Assembly: GCA_031282925.1 (NCBI GenBank)
Contig: JAITCT010000317.1
Span: 1-7,298, forward strand
Origin: Dysgonamonadaceae bacterium
GTDB taxonomy: Bacteria > Bacteroidota > Bacteroidia > Bacteroidales > Azobacteroidaceae
Direction: 5' to 3'
Length of the DNA stretch: 7,298 bases
How positions within the stretch are numbered: the stretch's first letter is position 1; every line of letters begins with the position of its first letter. Shown here piece after piece: positions 1 to 7,298 of the stretch. The position numbers and the translations under genes are program-made. The notes under the pieces are model-generated. The model ran no database searches and was not told the DNA's origin. It saw only the letters and a list, made by a program, of their open reading frames with translations.

Positions 1-857
1 GCTCAAATTCAAGTTCAAACTTCTGAAGTATGGGCGAAAGCATATCCGTCAGGAATGCCGGCTGTGTAGCCTCGACCGTTGAATAGCTGCTGTGCATAAA
101 ATTAAACAGTTTTGTGGAAAAAATCCTAAAAAAATACGCAATGTCTGTTACATTAAACTTCCGGGTTTCCGGGAACTGCGCATCAACCGGGTTAACCGTA
201 AGCGGATTATATTTCATGTTTCCCTGCAATACGGCAATACCGCTTTTTTCTCCGTCGCTTCCCCTTCTGAATACTTTATTCCAACTGTTATGGATTACTT
301 TTGTCTGTTTATCCATAAGAGAACTCTTAACGGTAAGTATTGCCGCAAGGTTTGCACCGGATTTTAAAAAATTCTGCGCATATATTTTCAAACTCAAATT
401 ACAATATACTGCACATTCGGAAAAACAGGATTATTGGAATTATACTGTATTGATACGCTTTGCACCGGGATATAGTGAATGGCTTCGGACAGCATCAAAA
501 GATACTCCCGTTCAATAACCGCATAGCCGTTACCATGTAAAAGCATGTCGCATACCATGTTTTTACACGGTACAAACCTGCCTGTGTTCATGTTTGGGAA
601 TTATATACGGGATATTCCCGGTACCCGTAAAAATACGAATCCTTCCCAATATACGTTTTTACCGGAAACTGCGCTATGCTATCCGATATGACATTTACGC
701 ACTGGTATACCACACTGAGAAGCATGCAGGAGCAATCGCTGAAAAATTTATAAAAAGACAGTCCCAACCCTTCGGTTTCCGGTTACCCTTTGGTTTTTTC
801 ATTTCCTTCACTGCCGGCAGGAGATTTACTTCTTTTGTTCCTGTTAAAAATATTCAT
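1..857 (-). pseudogene. HK97-family phage portal protein, degraded (3 frames) and cut by the window edge
   Basis: Portal proteins form the dodecameric DNA-entry ring of tailed-phage capsids. The reading starts at an ATG at 857 (MNIFNRNKRS...), meets an in-frame TAA at 783-785, then continues with portal-like sequence (SVVYQCVNVISDSIAQFPVK) to a TGA at 588-590. The next segment runs in another frame from 591 to 394 and carries the family hallmark VCDMLLHGNGYAVIER. A third frame, from about 400 to base 1, carries GIAVLQGNMKYNPLTVNP, then DAQFPETRKFNVTDIAYFFRI and an STVEATQPAFLTD...LSPILQKFELEFE tail, all in the order seen in HK97 portals. About 285 codons are present of a usual 380-420; the rest lies beyond the left edge. 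At least one nonsense mutation and two frameshifts make it a pseudogene. Identification rests on recalled family motifs in the right order. Confidence 0.82.
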
Positions 858-868
858 TTTTTAAATTT

Positions 869-1159
869 TTATTTGTTGTCGAACCTGCCACAGTGGTTAA
901 ACGTTTTAAAAATCCACTCCACAGGAATGTTTACAACAAACAGGCCGTTGCTGCTTCTCACAAAAATAAAATTACCTTTTCCAGGATTTGTTTTCAACTC
1001 GCACCGGTCAAACAGTACAGAGGCCTGCGGTTTGTTAAACCATTTCGACATCCCATTCATATAACAGTATTCACAGCCGTACAGGCATTTCCCTTTTACC
1101 GTGTTCAATGTATGGGTTATAAACCCATACATGTTTCCTTTTAATTTGTTCATTGCCAT
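869..1159 (-). pseudogene. Radical SAM protein of phage type, truncated after the N-terminal part
   Basis: A 96-residue reading (ATG at 1159, or at 1153 six bases later) begins with KGNMYGFITHTLNTVKGKC and contains the radical SAM cluster motif CX3CX2C (C25, C29, C32, in the context CLYGCEYCYM), which would bind a [4Fe-4S] cluster for S-adenosylmethionine cleavage. It continues through GKGNFIFVRSSNGLFVVNIP and WIFKTFNHCGRFDNK, then stops. Related proteins, recalled from Bacteroidales prophages and from the DUF5131-like group, go on for well over 100 further residues after FDNKY, so the barrel is incomplete and the product could not be active. The stop lies only about 11 bases before the portal ATG, suggesting a deletion that joined the two genes. 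The upstream TGA (1162-1164) is nearly flush with its start, which implies former translational coupling. The reaction is unknown. Confidence 0.75.
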
Positions 1160-1161
1160 AT

Positions 1162-1461
1162 TCAAAACGGTAAATTGTCATTTTCATCCAAAGGAACTAC
1201 GGGCGCCCTGTCTGTATCTTCCAAAGTAACGGCATCGGACTTGTATTGCCTGCCTGATCCTACATAGACTGTTTCAACTCAGAACTCTCGTTCTCCTTTC
1301 GTCTGCAAAACAAAAAAGGTATGCATTTTACCGTATTTCCCGACTTCCTTCTGTTCACCAAGACAGAGATTTACACAATATTTTCCGTTTTCTACCTTTT
1401 TGATTTTTTCCGGACACTTTTCTTTTAAGTCCGTGACAGTAATGGAAACTGGATTTTTTAT
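1162..1461 (-). pseudogene. Small phage protein with SSB-like acidic C-terminal tail, interrupted
   Basis: One frame reads from about 1476 down to a TGA at 1162-1164, with an internal TGA at 1279-1281. The visible protein is ITVTDLKEKCPEKIKKVENG, then YCVNLCLGEQKEVGKYGKMHTFFVLQTKGEREF, stop, then VETVYVGSGRQYKSDAV and a C-terminus DENDNLPF. The acidic tail ending in LPF resembles the tip of single-stranded DNA-binding proteins, which recruits replication partners, but no OB-fold signature could be confirmed. The best candidate start is an ATA at 1461 where an ATG may have been lost. It sits between the RuvC-like fragment and the radical SAM gene in a same-strand array that looks like a phage early region. 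Function is not established; the tail and the phage neighbours are the only clues. Confidence 0.55.
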
Positions 1462-1465
1462 TGAT

Positions 1466-1627
1466 CTATTCGACCTCTATCCTCACAAACATAATCCACT
1501 CCCAGTTTTCTTTCAGGTAATCATACAGATGAAAGAATCCCATTGTTTAAACATGAAAATATTTTGTTTCCGGCTTATACACGGCTACTCCGGAGAGTCT
1601 GCAGTCGGGGTCTATGCCTGCTATCAT
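1466..1627 (-). pseudogene. RuvC-like phage Holliday-junction nuclease, N-terminal remnant
   Basis: From an ATG at 1627 the frame reads MIAGIDPDCRLSGVAVYKPE, TKYFHV, an in-frame TAA (1547-1549), TMGFFHLYDYLKENWEWIMF, VRIEVE and a TAG (1466-1468), followed by INKKSSFH. The opening GIDPD..LSGVAV matches the first strand of RuvC-type nucleases, which carries the first catalytic aspartate. The later VRIE...INKKSSFH resembles the VxIEAGWxNKKSxFH segment that I recall from phage RuvC-like proteins, with the second acidic residue. Two nonsense codons and loss of the rest make it non-functional. The start overlaps the stop of the preceding fragment as ATGA, a normal arrangement in a compact phage operon and support for both frames being real genes once. 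Confidence 0.6.
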
Positions 1628-1767
1628 GAAATTTGTTTTTTTAATCCTATGGGGAAAACACGAATCGAACCTGTACCGGCGTTACAGAACCGGATTGCCA
1701 AATTTCCCCTTCCATCTACAGCAGTATTCACATACTTCTGCAGCCCTGAAATCAAAATCTGTCTAAA
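1624..1767 (-). pseudogene. C-terminal fragment of an unidentified phage-type protein
   Basis: This is an open stretch of 47 codons between a TAA near 1768 and a TGA at 1624-1626, reading FRQILISGLQKYVNTAVDGR, GNLAIRFCNAGTGSIRVFPI, GLKKQIS. No start codon is visible and I do not recognise the family. The case for a real former gene is its ATGA overlap with the RuvC-like start, the same strand as the rest of the remnant, and plausible protein composition. Its upstream part has been lost at about 1768. The DNA complement of GTGSIRVFPIG contains a GGTTCGATTC string that mimics a tRNA T-arm; coding explains it better. Confidence 0.4.
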
Positions 1768-1772
1768 TTAAG

Positions 1773-1780
1773 CAAAGATA
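1773..1780 (-). promoter_or_regulatory. Possible Bacteroidetes -7 promoter element (TATCTTTG)
   Basis: The minus strand reads TATCTTTG, an exact match to the TAnnTTTG consensus of the Bacteroidetes housekeeping sigma factor. No convincing -33 TTTG is seen at the usual spacing. It would fire into the phage remnant, but an 8-base match alone is weak. Confidence 0.25.
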
Positions 1781-2038
1781 CGACCGCTTAACCTTCACAG
1801 AGGATATGGCCTTGAGTTAGTTACTAAAAAATTATTCATTACGGTGTCTAAATTCCTGTTCGGCATCACTTCGGTTCCCTTCTATTTCCATTGATAATTA
1901 GCATAATTTACAACCAACTTGTTGCAATCATACAAACAAATAAATAAATATAAAATATAAATTATTAAAGTTATGACAAAGCAAAACAGCAATGAATCTC
2001 AAAGAAGTAAACGAGATACAAATTCAAAAACAAATTCT
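1781..2038. other. Intergenic stretch with no recognisable gene
   Basis: This AT-rich stretch lies between the phage remnant and the transposase remnant. Short readings exist (on the plus strand LHRGYGLELVTKKLFITVSK, followed by FLFGITSVPFYFH and a stop), but I recognise no family. The outer ends of the ISAzo13-type element presumably fall here, though no terminal inverted repeat could be matched with confidence. Confidence 0.4.
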
Positions 2039-2923
2039 TCAGCTACAAAAACTGAACGCACGGTGTTCTGTCGGATTCCATTTCAAACAGTACGACAGAT
2101 AATGCACCACAACTATTTCTATCTGTAATCGTCCGGCAAGTAACTTAAACTGCTCTTTTACTACATAATGCCAACTGTGATTGCAGCCGCCACCATCGCA
2201 CGGAATCAACATCTTTTTTGCGCCACATCATAAACTCCATACGGAACGGCAATTCCATCGACAAAACTGTTAAAATCGTGGTCGTTTACCACTTACGCTT
2301 CGGTGCAGAAAATTTCACCTTCGCGGTAAAAATTACCGGTCATTTCTTTCTTTTTCGTGTCAATACTCAACACCGGTAATTTCTCTTCAATGAATTCCTG
2401 TTTCAGTTTGGCGATATACTCAAACTGTTCGTTGCGATTTTCTACATCCTTCAATGTCTTGCATTTACTCATTTTTCGTTTCACATAGCCACATATCTTT
2501 AAAAGTCGTTTTATTAACGGACAACTCACGGATATGCAGTGAATTTTTAGTTTTTCATGTATTTGAACCAGTGTCAAATTTGTCCACAAAACATTTATTT
2601 TCATTGGGTTGCCTGCTGTATATTCGCGTAATACGAAAAGTAAAACCTCAATCAGATTGCTGATGAGTAGCGTTTTTTTTTCTACCACCGCCTTTTTGGC
2701 GAACTTTTTTTGCGGGCGGAACCGTCTCTAAAAGCAGTTCATTTTTGCCACGACGAACGGTATGTATATGAATATCAAACTTTTTAGATACCTCTTTTAC
2801 CCCATAATAACCAATTTGCATTGCCTGTAATGCAGCAAATAACCGTTTTTGTCTTTCCGACAACTGTGCATAGAAAAACTTCTCGTGTTTTGCCATGTCA
2901 TATTCAAAATCTGTTTTTTTCAT
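2039..2923 (-). pseudogene. ISAzo13-family (Rhodopirellula-type DDE) transposase, frameshifted and internally deleted
   Basis: Three blocks in family order cover this transposase. Block A (2923 to 2648) reads LSERQKRLFAALQAMQIGYY and ends in QKGGGRKKN. Block B, in another frame from about 2688, reads QIHEKLKIHCISVSCPLIKR, YVKRKMSKCKTL, RNEQFEYIAKLKQEF and LSIDTKKKEMTGNFY with the first catalytic Asp, hits a TAA at 2293-2295 and continues as VNDHDFNSFVDGIAVPYGVY. Block C (about 2218 to 2039) reads KKMLIPCDGGGCNHSWHYVV, KEQFKLLAGRLQIEIVVVHY and KWNPTEHRAF, giving the second Asp and the final Glu. The A/B break is in a run of nine A (minus strand). Between B and C roughly 35 residues around a SHDTxEF motif appear to be missing. 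The Asp, Asp and Glu triad is visible but no intact protein can be made without recoding. The C-terminus after HRAF is lost or unreadable. Confidence 0.85.
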
Positions 2924-2948
2924 CTTTACTGTCTTTTAAAATACACTG

Positions 2949-2956
2949 CAAAGATA
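2949..2956 (-). promoter_or_regulatory. Bacteroidetes -7 promoter element for the ISAzo13-type transposase
   Basis: The minus strand carries TATCTTTG, matching TAnnTTTG, 25 bases upstream of the transposase ATG at 2923. The position fits a short leader. A T-rich stretch further upstream may serve as the -33 region but is not a clean TTTG. This element is one of the pointers to a Bacteroidetes host. Confidence 0.5.
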
Positions 2957-2982
2957 ATACTTTTTTCTGAAAACTACTATAA

Positions 2983-3240
2983 GTTATTTATTTTTTATTC
3001 CTTAACAGATACATTCGCGACCACCGGGCAGTAGAAAACAACCTGCACTGGACGCTTGACACGGTCTTTCGTGAAGATGAACAGCGAAATAGGGCCAGGC
3101 ACGCCGCTAAAAATTTTGCCGCAGTCAGAAAAATTGCTCTTAATTTGCTCGGAAAAGATATGTGAAAAGGCCCGCTCAAGGGAAAACGACTGAAAGCCGC
3201 TTGGAACAAGGACTATCTGATTGAATTATTGAATTATTAA
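2983..3240 (+). pseudogene. ISAs1-family transposase, C-terminal remnant
   Basis: The plus strand reads NRYIRDHRAVENNLHWTLDT, VFREDEQRNRARHAAKNFAA, VRKIALNLLGKDM, a TGA at 3163-3165, then KGPLKGKRLKAAWNKDYLIE and LLNY before a TAA at 3238-3240. The block I-R-x-H-x-x-x-E-N-x-L-H-W-x-L-D-x-x-F-x-E-D is the C-terminal signature of ISAs1-family DDE transposases (the H-repeat associated group) and contains the catalytic Glu. Roughly 80 codons of about 370 remain. The N-terminal part is gone, cut off at about 2983-3004 where it abuts the promoter region of the oppositely oriented ISAzo13-type element. It faces the 3' end of anfD. Confidence 0.82.
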
Positions 3241-3452
3241 AATGCGTTTGCCCTGACTCAGTCATGCCTCAATAAAACAGACGCAGCATTATGCCCTGCT
3301 ACCTGACCGCCTTGCCGGTCGTGAGCCAAATATCGGCAATGATAATCGCAACCGAAATTCGCGCAATTCGGTTCAAAAATCAGAACTCAAATTACGCGAA
3401 TTGTTCCCGGAAAAAATATTGTCAGGGAGGGAGGTTGCCTCAAAAGTAACTA
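3241..3452. other. Short spacer between IS remnant and anfD, no gene seen
   Basis: No trace of anfG or any other nitrogenase gene is visible downstream of the anfD stop in any minus-strand frame. The spacer holds an 11-bp palindrome (TGACTCAGTCA, 3254-3264), a small GACCG/CGGTC hairpin (3305-3320) and the larger inverted repeat listed separately. Confidence 0.6.
3356..3402 (-). terminator. Inverted repeat downstream of anfD, possible terminator or mRNA-stabilising hairpin
   Basis: AATTCGCGCAATT (3356-3368) and AATTACGCGAATT (3390-3402) pair at 12 of 13 positions around a 21-base loop. It begins about 50 bases past the anfD stop in the direction of transcription. A competing smaller stem, AACCGAA/TTCGGTT (3350-3373), overlaps it. 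There is no U-tract after the stem, so intrinsic termination is doubtful. Confidence 0.35.
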
Positions 3453-5069
<1,617 letters not shown>

Positions 5070-5102
5070 TTAATTACGAATTACGAGTTTATAGATTGTC
5101 AG

Positions 5103-5474
5103 TTATAATGCGTTGTCGCCGGTTTCATTTGTCCGTATCCGCAAAGCATCGTCCGTGGGACAGACAAATATTTTACCGTCGCCGATATAGCCTGTCCAGT
5201 TTACTTGAATGATGCTTTCGACAATTTTGTCCACGTCGCCGTCTTTTGCAACAATAACCAACATTCGTTTGGGAATATACTTCATTCCCAGAACCCGAGC
5301 CTTGGCCAGCAGTTGAGGGTGAACTTCTATACCGCTCAGCATGGTATTCAGCCCGCGCTGGTTTCCCCTGCCAAGGACGGGAATGGCCGTAACGGAAGGA
5401 ATTTCCAGCTTGTCAAGCACTTTTTTCGTTGCCGCCATTTTGCTGGGGCGGATAAACGCAATGATTTCTTTCAT
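5103..5474 (-). CDS. nifI2: PII-like nitrogenase regulator NifI2
   Basis: This is a GlnB/PII-family protein of 123 residues. With NifI1 it forms a complex that binds dinitrogenase when ammonium is available and blocks docking of the Fe protein; 2-oxoglutarate and ATP release it (known from methanogens). The start MKEIIAFIRPSKM and the nucleotide-binding B-loop IGDGKIFVCP (97-106) are PII hallmarks. The T-loop, from GRGNQRG at 35-41 to about YIPK at 66-69, is longer than in GlnB and lacks the GlnB uridylylation tyrosine context, as expected for NifI2. It starts 14 bases after the nifI1 stop with an AGAAGAG ribosome site just ahead of the ATG. The order H-I1-I2-D is standard in anaerobes with group II/III nitrogenases and in anf operons of methanogens. 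Confidence 0.92.
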   Translation of the reverse strand: MKEIIAFIRPSKMAATKKVLDKLEIPSVTAIPVLGRGNQRGLNTMLSGIEVHPQLLAKARVLGMKYIPKRMLVIVAKDGDVDKIVESIIQVNWTGYIGDGKIFVCPTDDALRIRTNETGDNAL

Positions 5475-5488
5475 CTCTTCTGCGGGTT

Positions 5489-5806
5489 TTAAAGTTCATT
5501 CGACCCTGTGCGCACCGTAAATACTTTCTCAACAGGGGAGGTAAATATTTTACCGTCGCCCTCGTTTCCCGTATAAGCCTTGTATTGTATGATTTTCACC
5601 ACTTCTTCCGCCGCATCGTTTTCTACAACAATAATAATCAGCGTTTTGGGAAGTTCGTCATAATGAAGATTTCCCACAGTGAGTCCTTTTTGTTTTCCCC
5701 GTCCGAAAACCGACATTTTCGTCATGGAATAGAAGCCCGCTTCAGCCAGTCCTTCGCTGACCGTGTCCGCCATTTCGGGGCGGATGATTGCCCGTATCAT
5801 TTTCAT
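5489..5806 (-). CDS. nifI1: PII-like nitrogenase regulator NifI1
   Basis: This is a PII-family protein of 105 residues and the partner of NifI2 in ammonium switch-off of nitrogenase activity. It starts MKMIRAIIRPEM, has the short NifI1-type T-loop GRGKQKGLTVGNLHYDELPK (35-54) and the B-loop EGDGKIFTSPVEKVFTVRTG (82-101). There is no tyrosine at the usual GlnB modification position, so control is likely by effector binding and not by uridylylation. The ATG at 5806 is chosen because an AAGGAGG sequence lies 8 bases upstream, a strong Shine-Dalgarno that is unusual among the genes of this window; a second ATG at 5800 is less well placed. It sits 24 bases after anfH in the same operon. Confidence 0.92.
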   Translation of the reverse strand: MKMIRAIIRPEMADTVSEGLAEAGFYSMTKMSVFGRGKQKGLTVGNLHYDELPKTLIIIVVENDAAEEVVKIIQYKAYTGNEGDGKIFTSPVEKVFTVRTGSNEL

Positions 5807-5814
5807 TTTTTGTT

Positions 5815-5821
5815 CCTCCTT
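5815..5821 (-). promoter_or_regulatory. Strong Shine-Dalgarno (AAGGAGG) of nifI1
   Basis: The minus strand reads AAGGAGGAACAAAAA before the ATG at 5806, a spacing of 8 bases. Neither anfH, anfD nor the urtA-like gene has such a site, and strong Shine-Dalgarno sites are uncommon in Bacteroidetes. It may raise NifI1 synthesis relative to its neighbours. Confidence 0.6.
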
Positions 5822-5830
5822 TTATTATAA

Positions 5831-6667
<837 letters not shown>

Positions 6668-6694
6668 TTAGAATTATTATTCGTAAAAATTAAA

Positions 6695-6710
6695 ATCAAA
6701 ACGTATGCCA
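6695..6710 (-). promoter_or_regulatory. Possible sigma-54 promoter of the anf operon
   Basis: The minus strand reads TGGCATACGTTTTGAT, about 40-55 bases upstream of the anfH ATG. It matches the consensus TGGCAc-n5-TTGCa at the -24 half (TGGCA) and with correct GG to GC spacing of 10 bases, but the -12 GC is GA here, a serious mismatch. Nitrogenase promoters in many bacteria use sigma-54, and Bacteroidales do carry rpoN. An overlapping TACGTTTTG is one base too long for the Bacteroidetes -7 motif, so either reading is tentative. Confidence 0.3.
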
Positions 6711-6868
6711 AAGCCAAAAAAAGAAAATACACGGAACATATAAAACAATGAATTTCAGGAAAATAAAAATAAATATTCCCTGTAAAAATCGCTTATAACG
6801 AATAGCGTCCGGATTACCGAAATGTAGAATAGAATTGCATTTTTCACCAAAATGTAAGAAGCGGGGGC

Positions 6869-6979
6869 CGTCATTGGCTCCGCCGAGCCTTGTTTCCCGC
6901 GAAAGCGGCAATCCCCTGAAAAACAGGTACTGATTTGCAGGGAATTGCGGGTCTTCGCTTCGCTATGCCCGCAATGACG
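6869..6979. repeat. REP/MITE-like hairpin element with 8-bp terminal inverted repeats
   Basis: The 111-bp block is bounded by CGTCATTG (6869-6876) and its exact reverse complement CAATGACG (6972-6979). Inside are several stems: GGCTC/GAGCC (6876-6889), CCGC-GAAA-GCGG (6897-6908, a GNRA-type tetraloop), CCTG/CAGG (6915-6927) and ATTGCGGG/CCCGCAAT (6944-6975). GC content is far above the flanks. Such CGTCATTG/CAATGACG elements resemble dispersed palindromic repeats of other bacterial genomes. Whether it is multicopy here cannot be seen in one window. Confidence 0.55.
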
Positions 6980-7002
6980 CAACGAGGCCGAATAATCCCC
7001 TA

Positions 7003-7030
7003 AATTATCAATTATCAATTATCAATTGTC
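7003..7030 (+). repeat. Heptamer tandem repeat (AATTATC x3 plus one variant)
   Basis: Three perfect AATTATC units are followed by AATTGTC, then a partial CGTTATC and AATTT. The period is 7 bases. It lies upstream of the urtA-like gene. A similar 7-base duplication, AATTACG x2, sits in the nifI2-anfD gap (5072-5085). Confidence 0.7.
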
Positions 7031-7040
7031 CGTTATCAAT

Positions 7041-7088
7041 TTGAAATGCCATCCGTTTTAAGGTGTGTTAATTTGTAAATTGAAATGC
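7041..7088 (+). promoter_or_regulatory. Weak promoter-like region of the urtA-like gene with a direct repeat
   Basis: TTGAAATGC occurs at 7041-7049 and again at 7080-7088, 39 bases apart start to start. Between them TTAATTTG (7068-7075) is one mismatch from the Bacteroidetes -7 motif, with a TTTG about 24 bases upstream, slightly more than the usual spacing. The repeats could be an activator site; this is inference only. Confidence 0.25.
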
Positions 7089-7110
7089 GTAAAACATAAA
7101 TTTTATATTA

Positions 7111-7298
7111 ATGAAAAGATTAACATTCAAAACGGCAGTATGTGCGCTTTCGCTGACCGTATTGGCAGGTTGCGGCAAGAAGAACGCAACGGGGGAAAGC
7201 GCAAGTCAGGCAAATGAAAGTATTGTGAAAGTGGGTATTTTACACTCGCTCAGCGGAACAATGGCCATTTCGGAAGTGTCGCTTCGCGATGTGTTGCT
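7111..7298 (+). CDS. urtA: Urea-type ABC transporter substrate-binding lipoprotein (UrtA-like), 5' part only
   Basis: This would be the extracytoplasmic binding protein of an ABC importer for urea (or short amides); with UrtBCDE it would bring urea to urease as a nitrogen source. The 62 visible codons begin [20 protein letters not shown] followed by C21. This is a lipoprotein signal with a lipobox LAGC, so the protein is anchored in a membrane after cleavage. After a short linker ([16 protein letters not shown]) comes [20 protein letters not shown] and RDVLL, which is the characteristic start of UrtA/FmdD-type periplasmic binding domains. The gene runs off the right edge. It has no clear Shine-Dalgarno, as is usual in Bacteroidetes. 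It is divergent from anfH, which suggests shared nitrogen control. An amide or branched-chain amino acid binding protein is the main alternative. Confidence 0.8.
   Translation, partial: MKRLTFKTAVCALSLTVLAGCGKKNATGESASQANESIVKVGILHSLSGTMAISEVSLRDVL

Noticed and set aside
594..1064. Plus-strand frame of 156 codons in the phage remnant
   Set aside because: It runs opposite the portal and radical SAM remnants, whose motifs are clear on the minus strand.
1651..1709. tRNA-like sequence on the minus strand: GGGGAAA/TTTTCCCC ends, a GGTTCGATTC T-arm string and a CCGG/CCGG anticodon-like stem
   Set aside because: It is only 59 bases, has no D-arm, and the middle loop does not form a normal 7-base anticodon loop. 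The same bases read as the C-terminus of a phage-type protein that overlaps the next start as ATGA.
1973..2128. 51-codon plus-strand frame starting MTKQNSNESQ
   Set aside because: It is antisense to the recognisable end of the ISAzo13-type transposase (KWNPTEHRAF) and has low-complexity composition.
3241..3452. Possible anfG remnant downstream of anfD
   Set aside because: No minus-strand frame shows AnfG-like sequence; a plus-strand open stretch there (KLRELFPEKILSGREVASK) is not recognisable.
6755..7018. 87-residue open frame on the minus strand upstream of anfH
   Set aside because: It is a translation of the hairpin repeat and its flanks (SLRHCGHSEAKTRNS type), with no gene-like features; such repeats commonly give false ORFs.

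Overview
The window looks like chromosomal DNA from a Bacteroidales-type bacterium (inference). Supporting signs: promoter elements of the Bacteroidetes -7 type (TAnnTTTG) in front of a transposase gene, mostly weak ribosome binding sites, Bacteroidales-style IS and prophage proteins, and a nitrogenase operon with nifI genes of the kind found in strict anaerobes. A gut symbiont, for example from termites where Fe-only nitrogenase genes are known, would fit, but the sequence alone does not prove it.

The right half holds an intact four-gene operon on the minus strand: anfH (Fe protein), nifI1 and nifI2 (PII-like switch proteins), and anfD. AnfD and AnfH match the iron-only (Anf) nitrogenase family better than the molybdenum (Nif) family, as recalled from family sequences. 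All catalytic and cluster-binding residues checked are present. The genes are 14-39 bases apart and free of frame damage. Divergently from anfH, at the right edge, starts a lipoprotein gene resembling urtA, the urea ABC transporter binding protein. The region therefore combines N2 fixation with probable urea uptake. The gap between the two divergent genes contains a 111-bp hairpin-rich element bounded by 8-bp inverted repeats, and a heptamer tandem repeat.

The left half is a graveyard. Immediately after anfD, where anfG and anfK would be expected, lie an ISAs1-family transposase C-terminus (+ strand) and a frame-shifted, internally deleted ISAzo13-family transposase (- strand). Further left, on the minus strand, is a decayed prophage segment: an unidentified C-terminal fragment, a RuvC-like nuclease, a small protein with an SSB-like acidic tail, a truncated radical SAM protein and an HK97-type portal protein broken into three frames. 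These are mostly invisible to simple ORF calling because stops and frameshifts break them up.

The contrast is the main message. Four nitrogenase genes are perfectly preserved beside heavily decayed mobile DNA, yet the beta (anfK) and delta (anfG) subunit genes are not in this window. They must lie elsewhere, or this locus is a recently broken operon.
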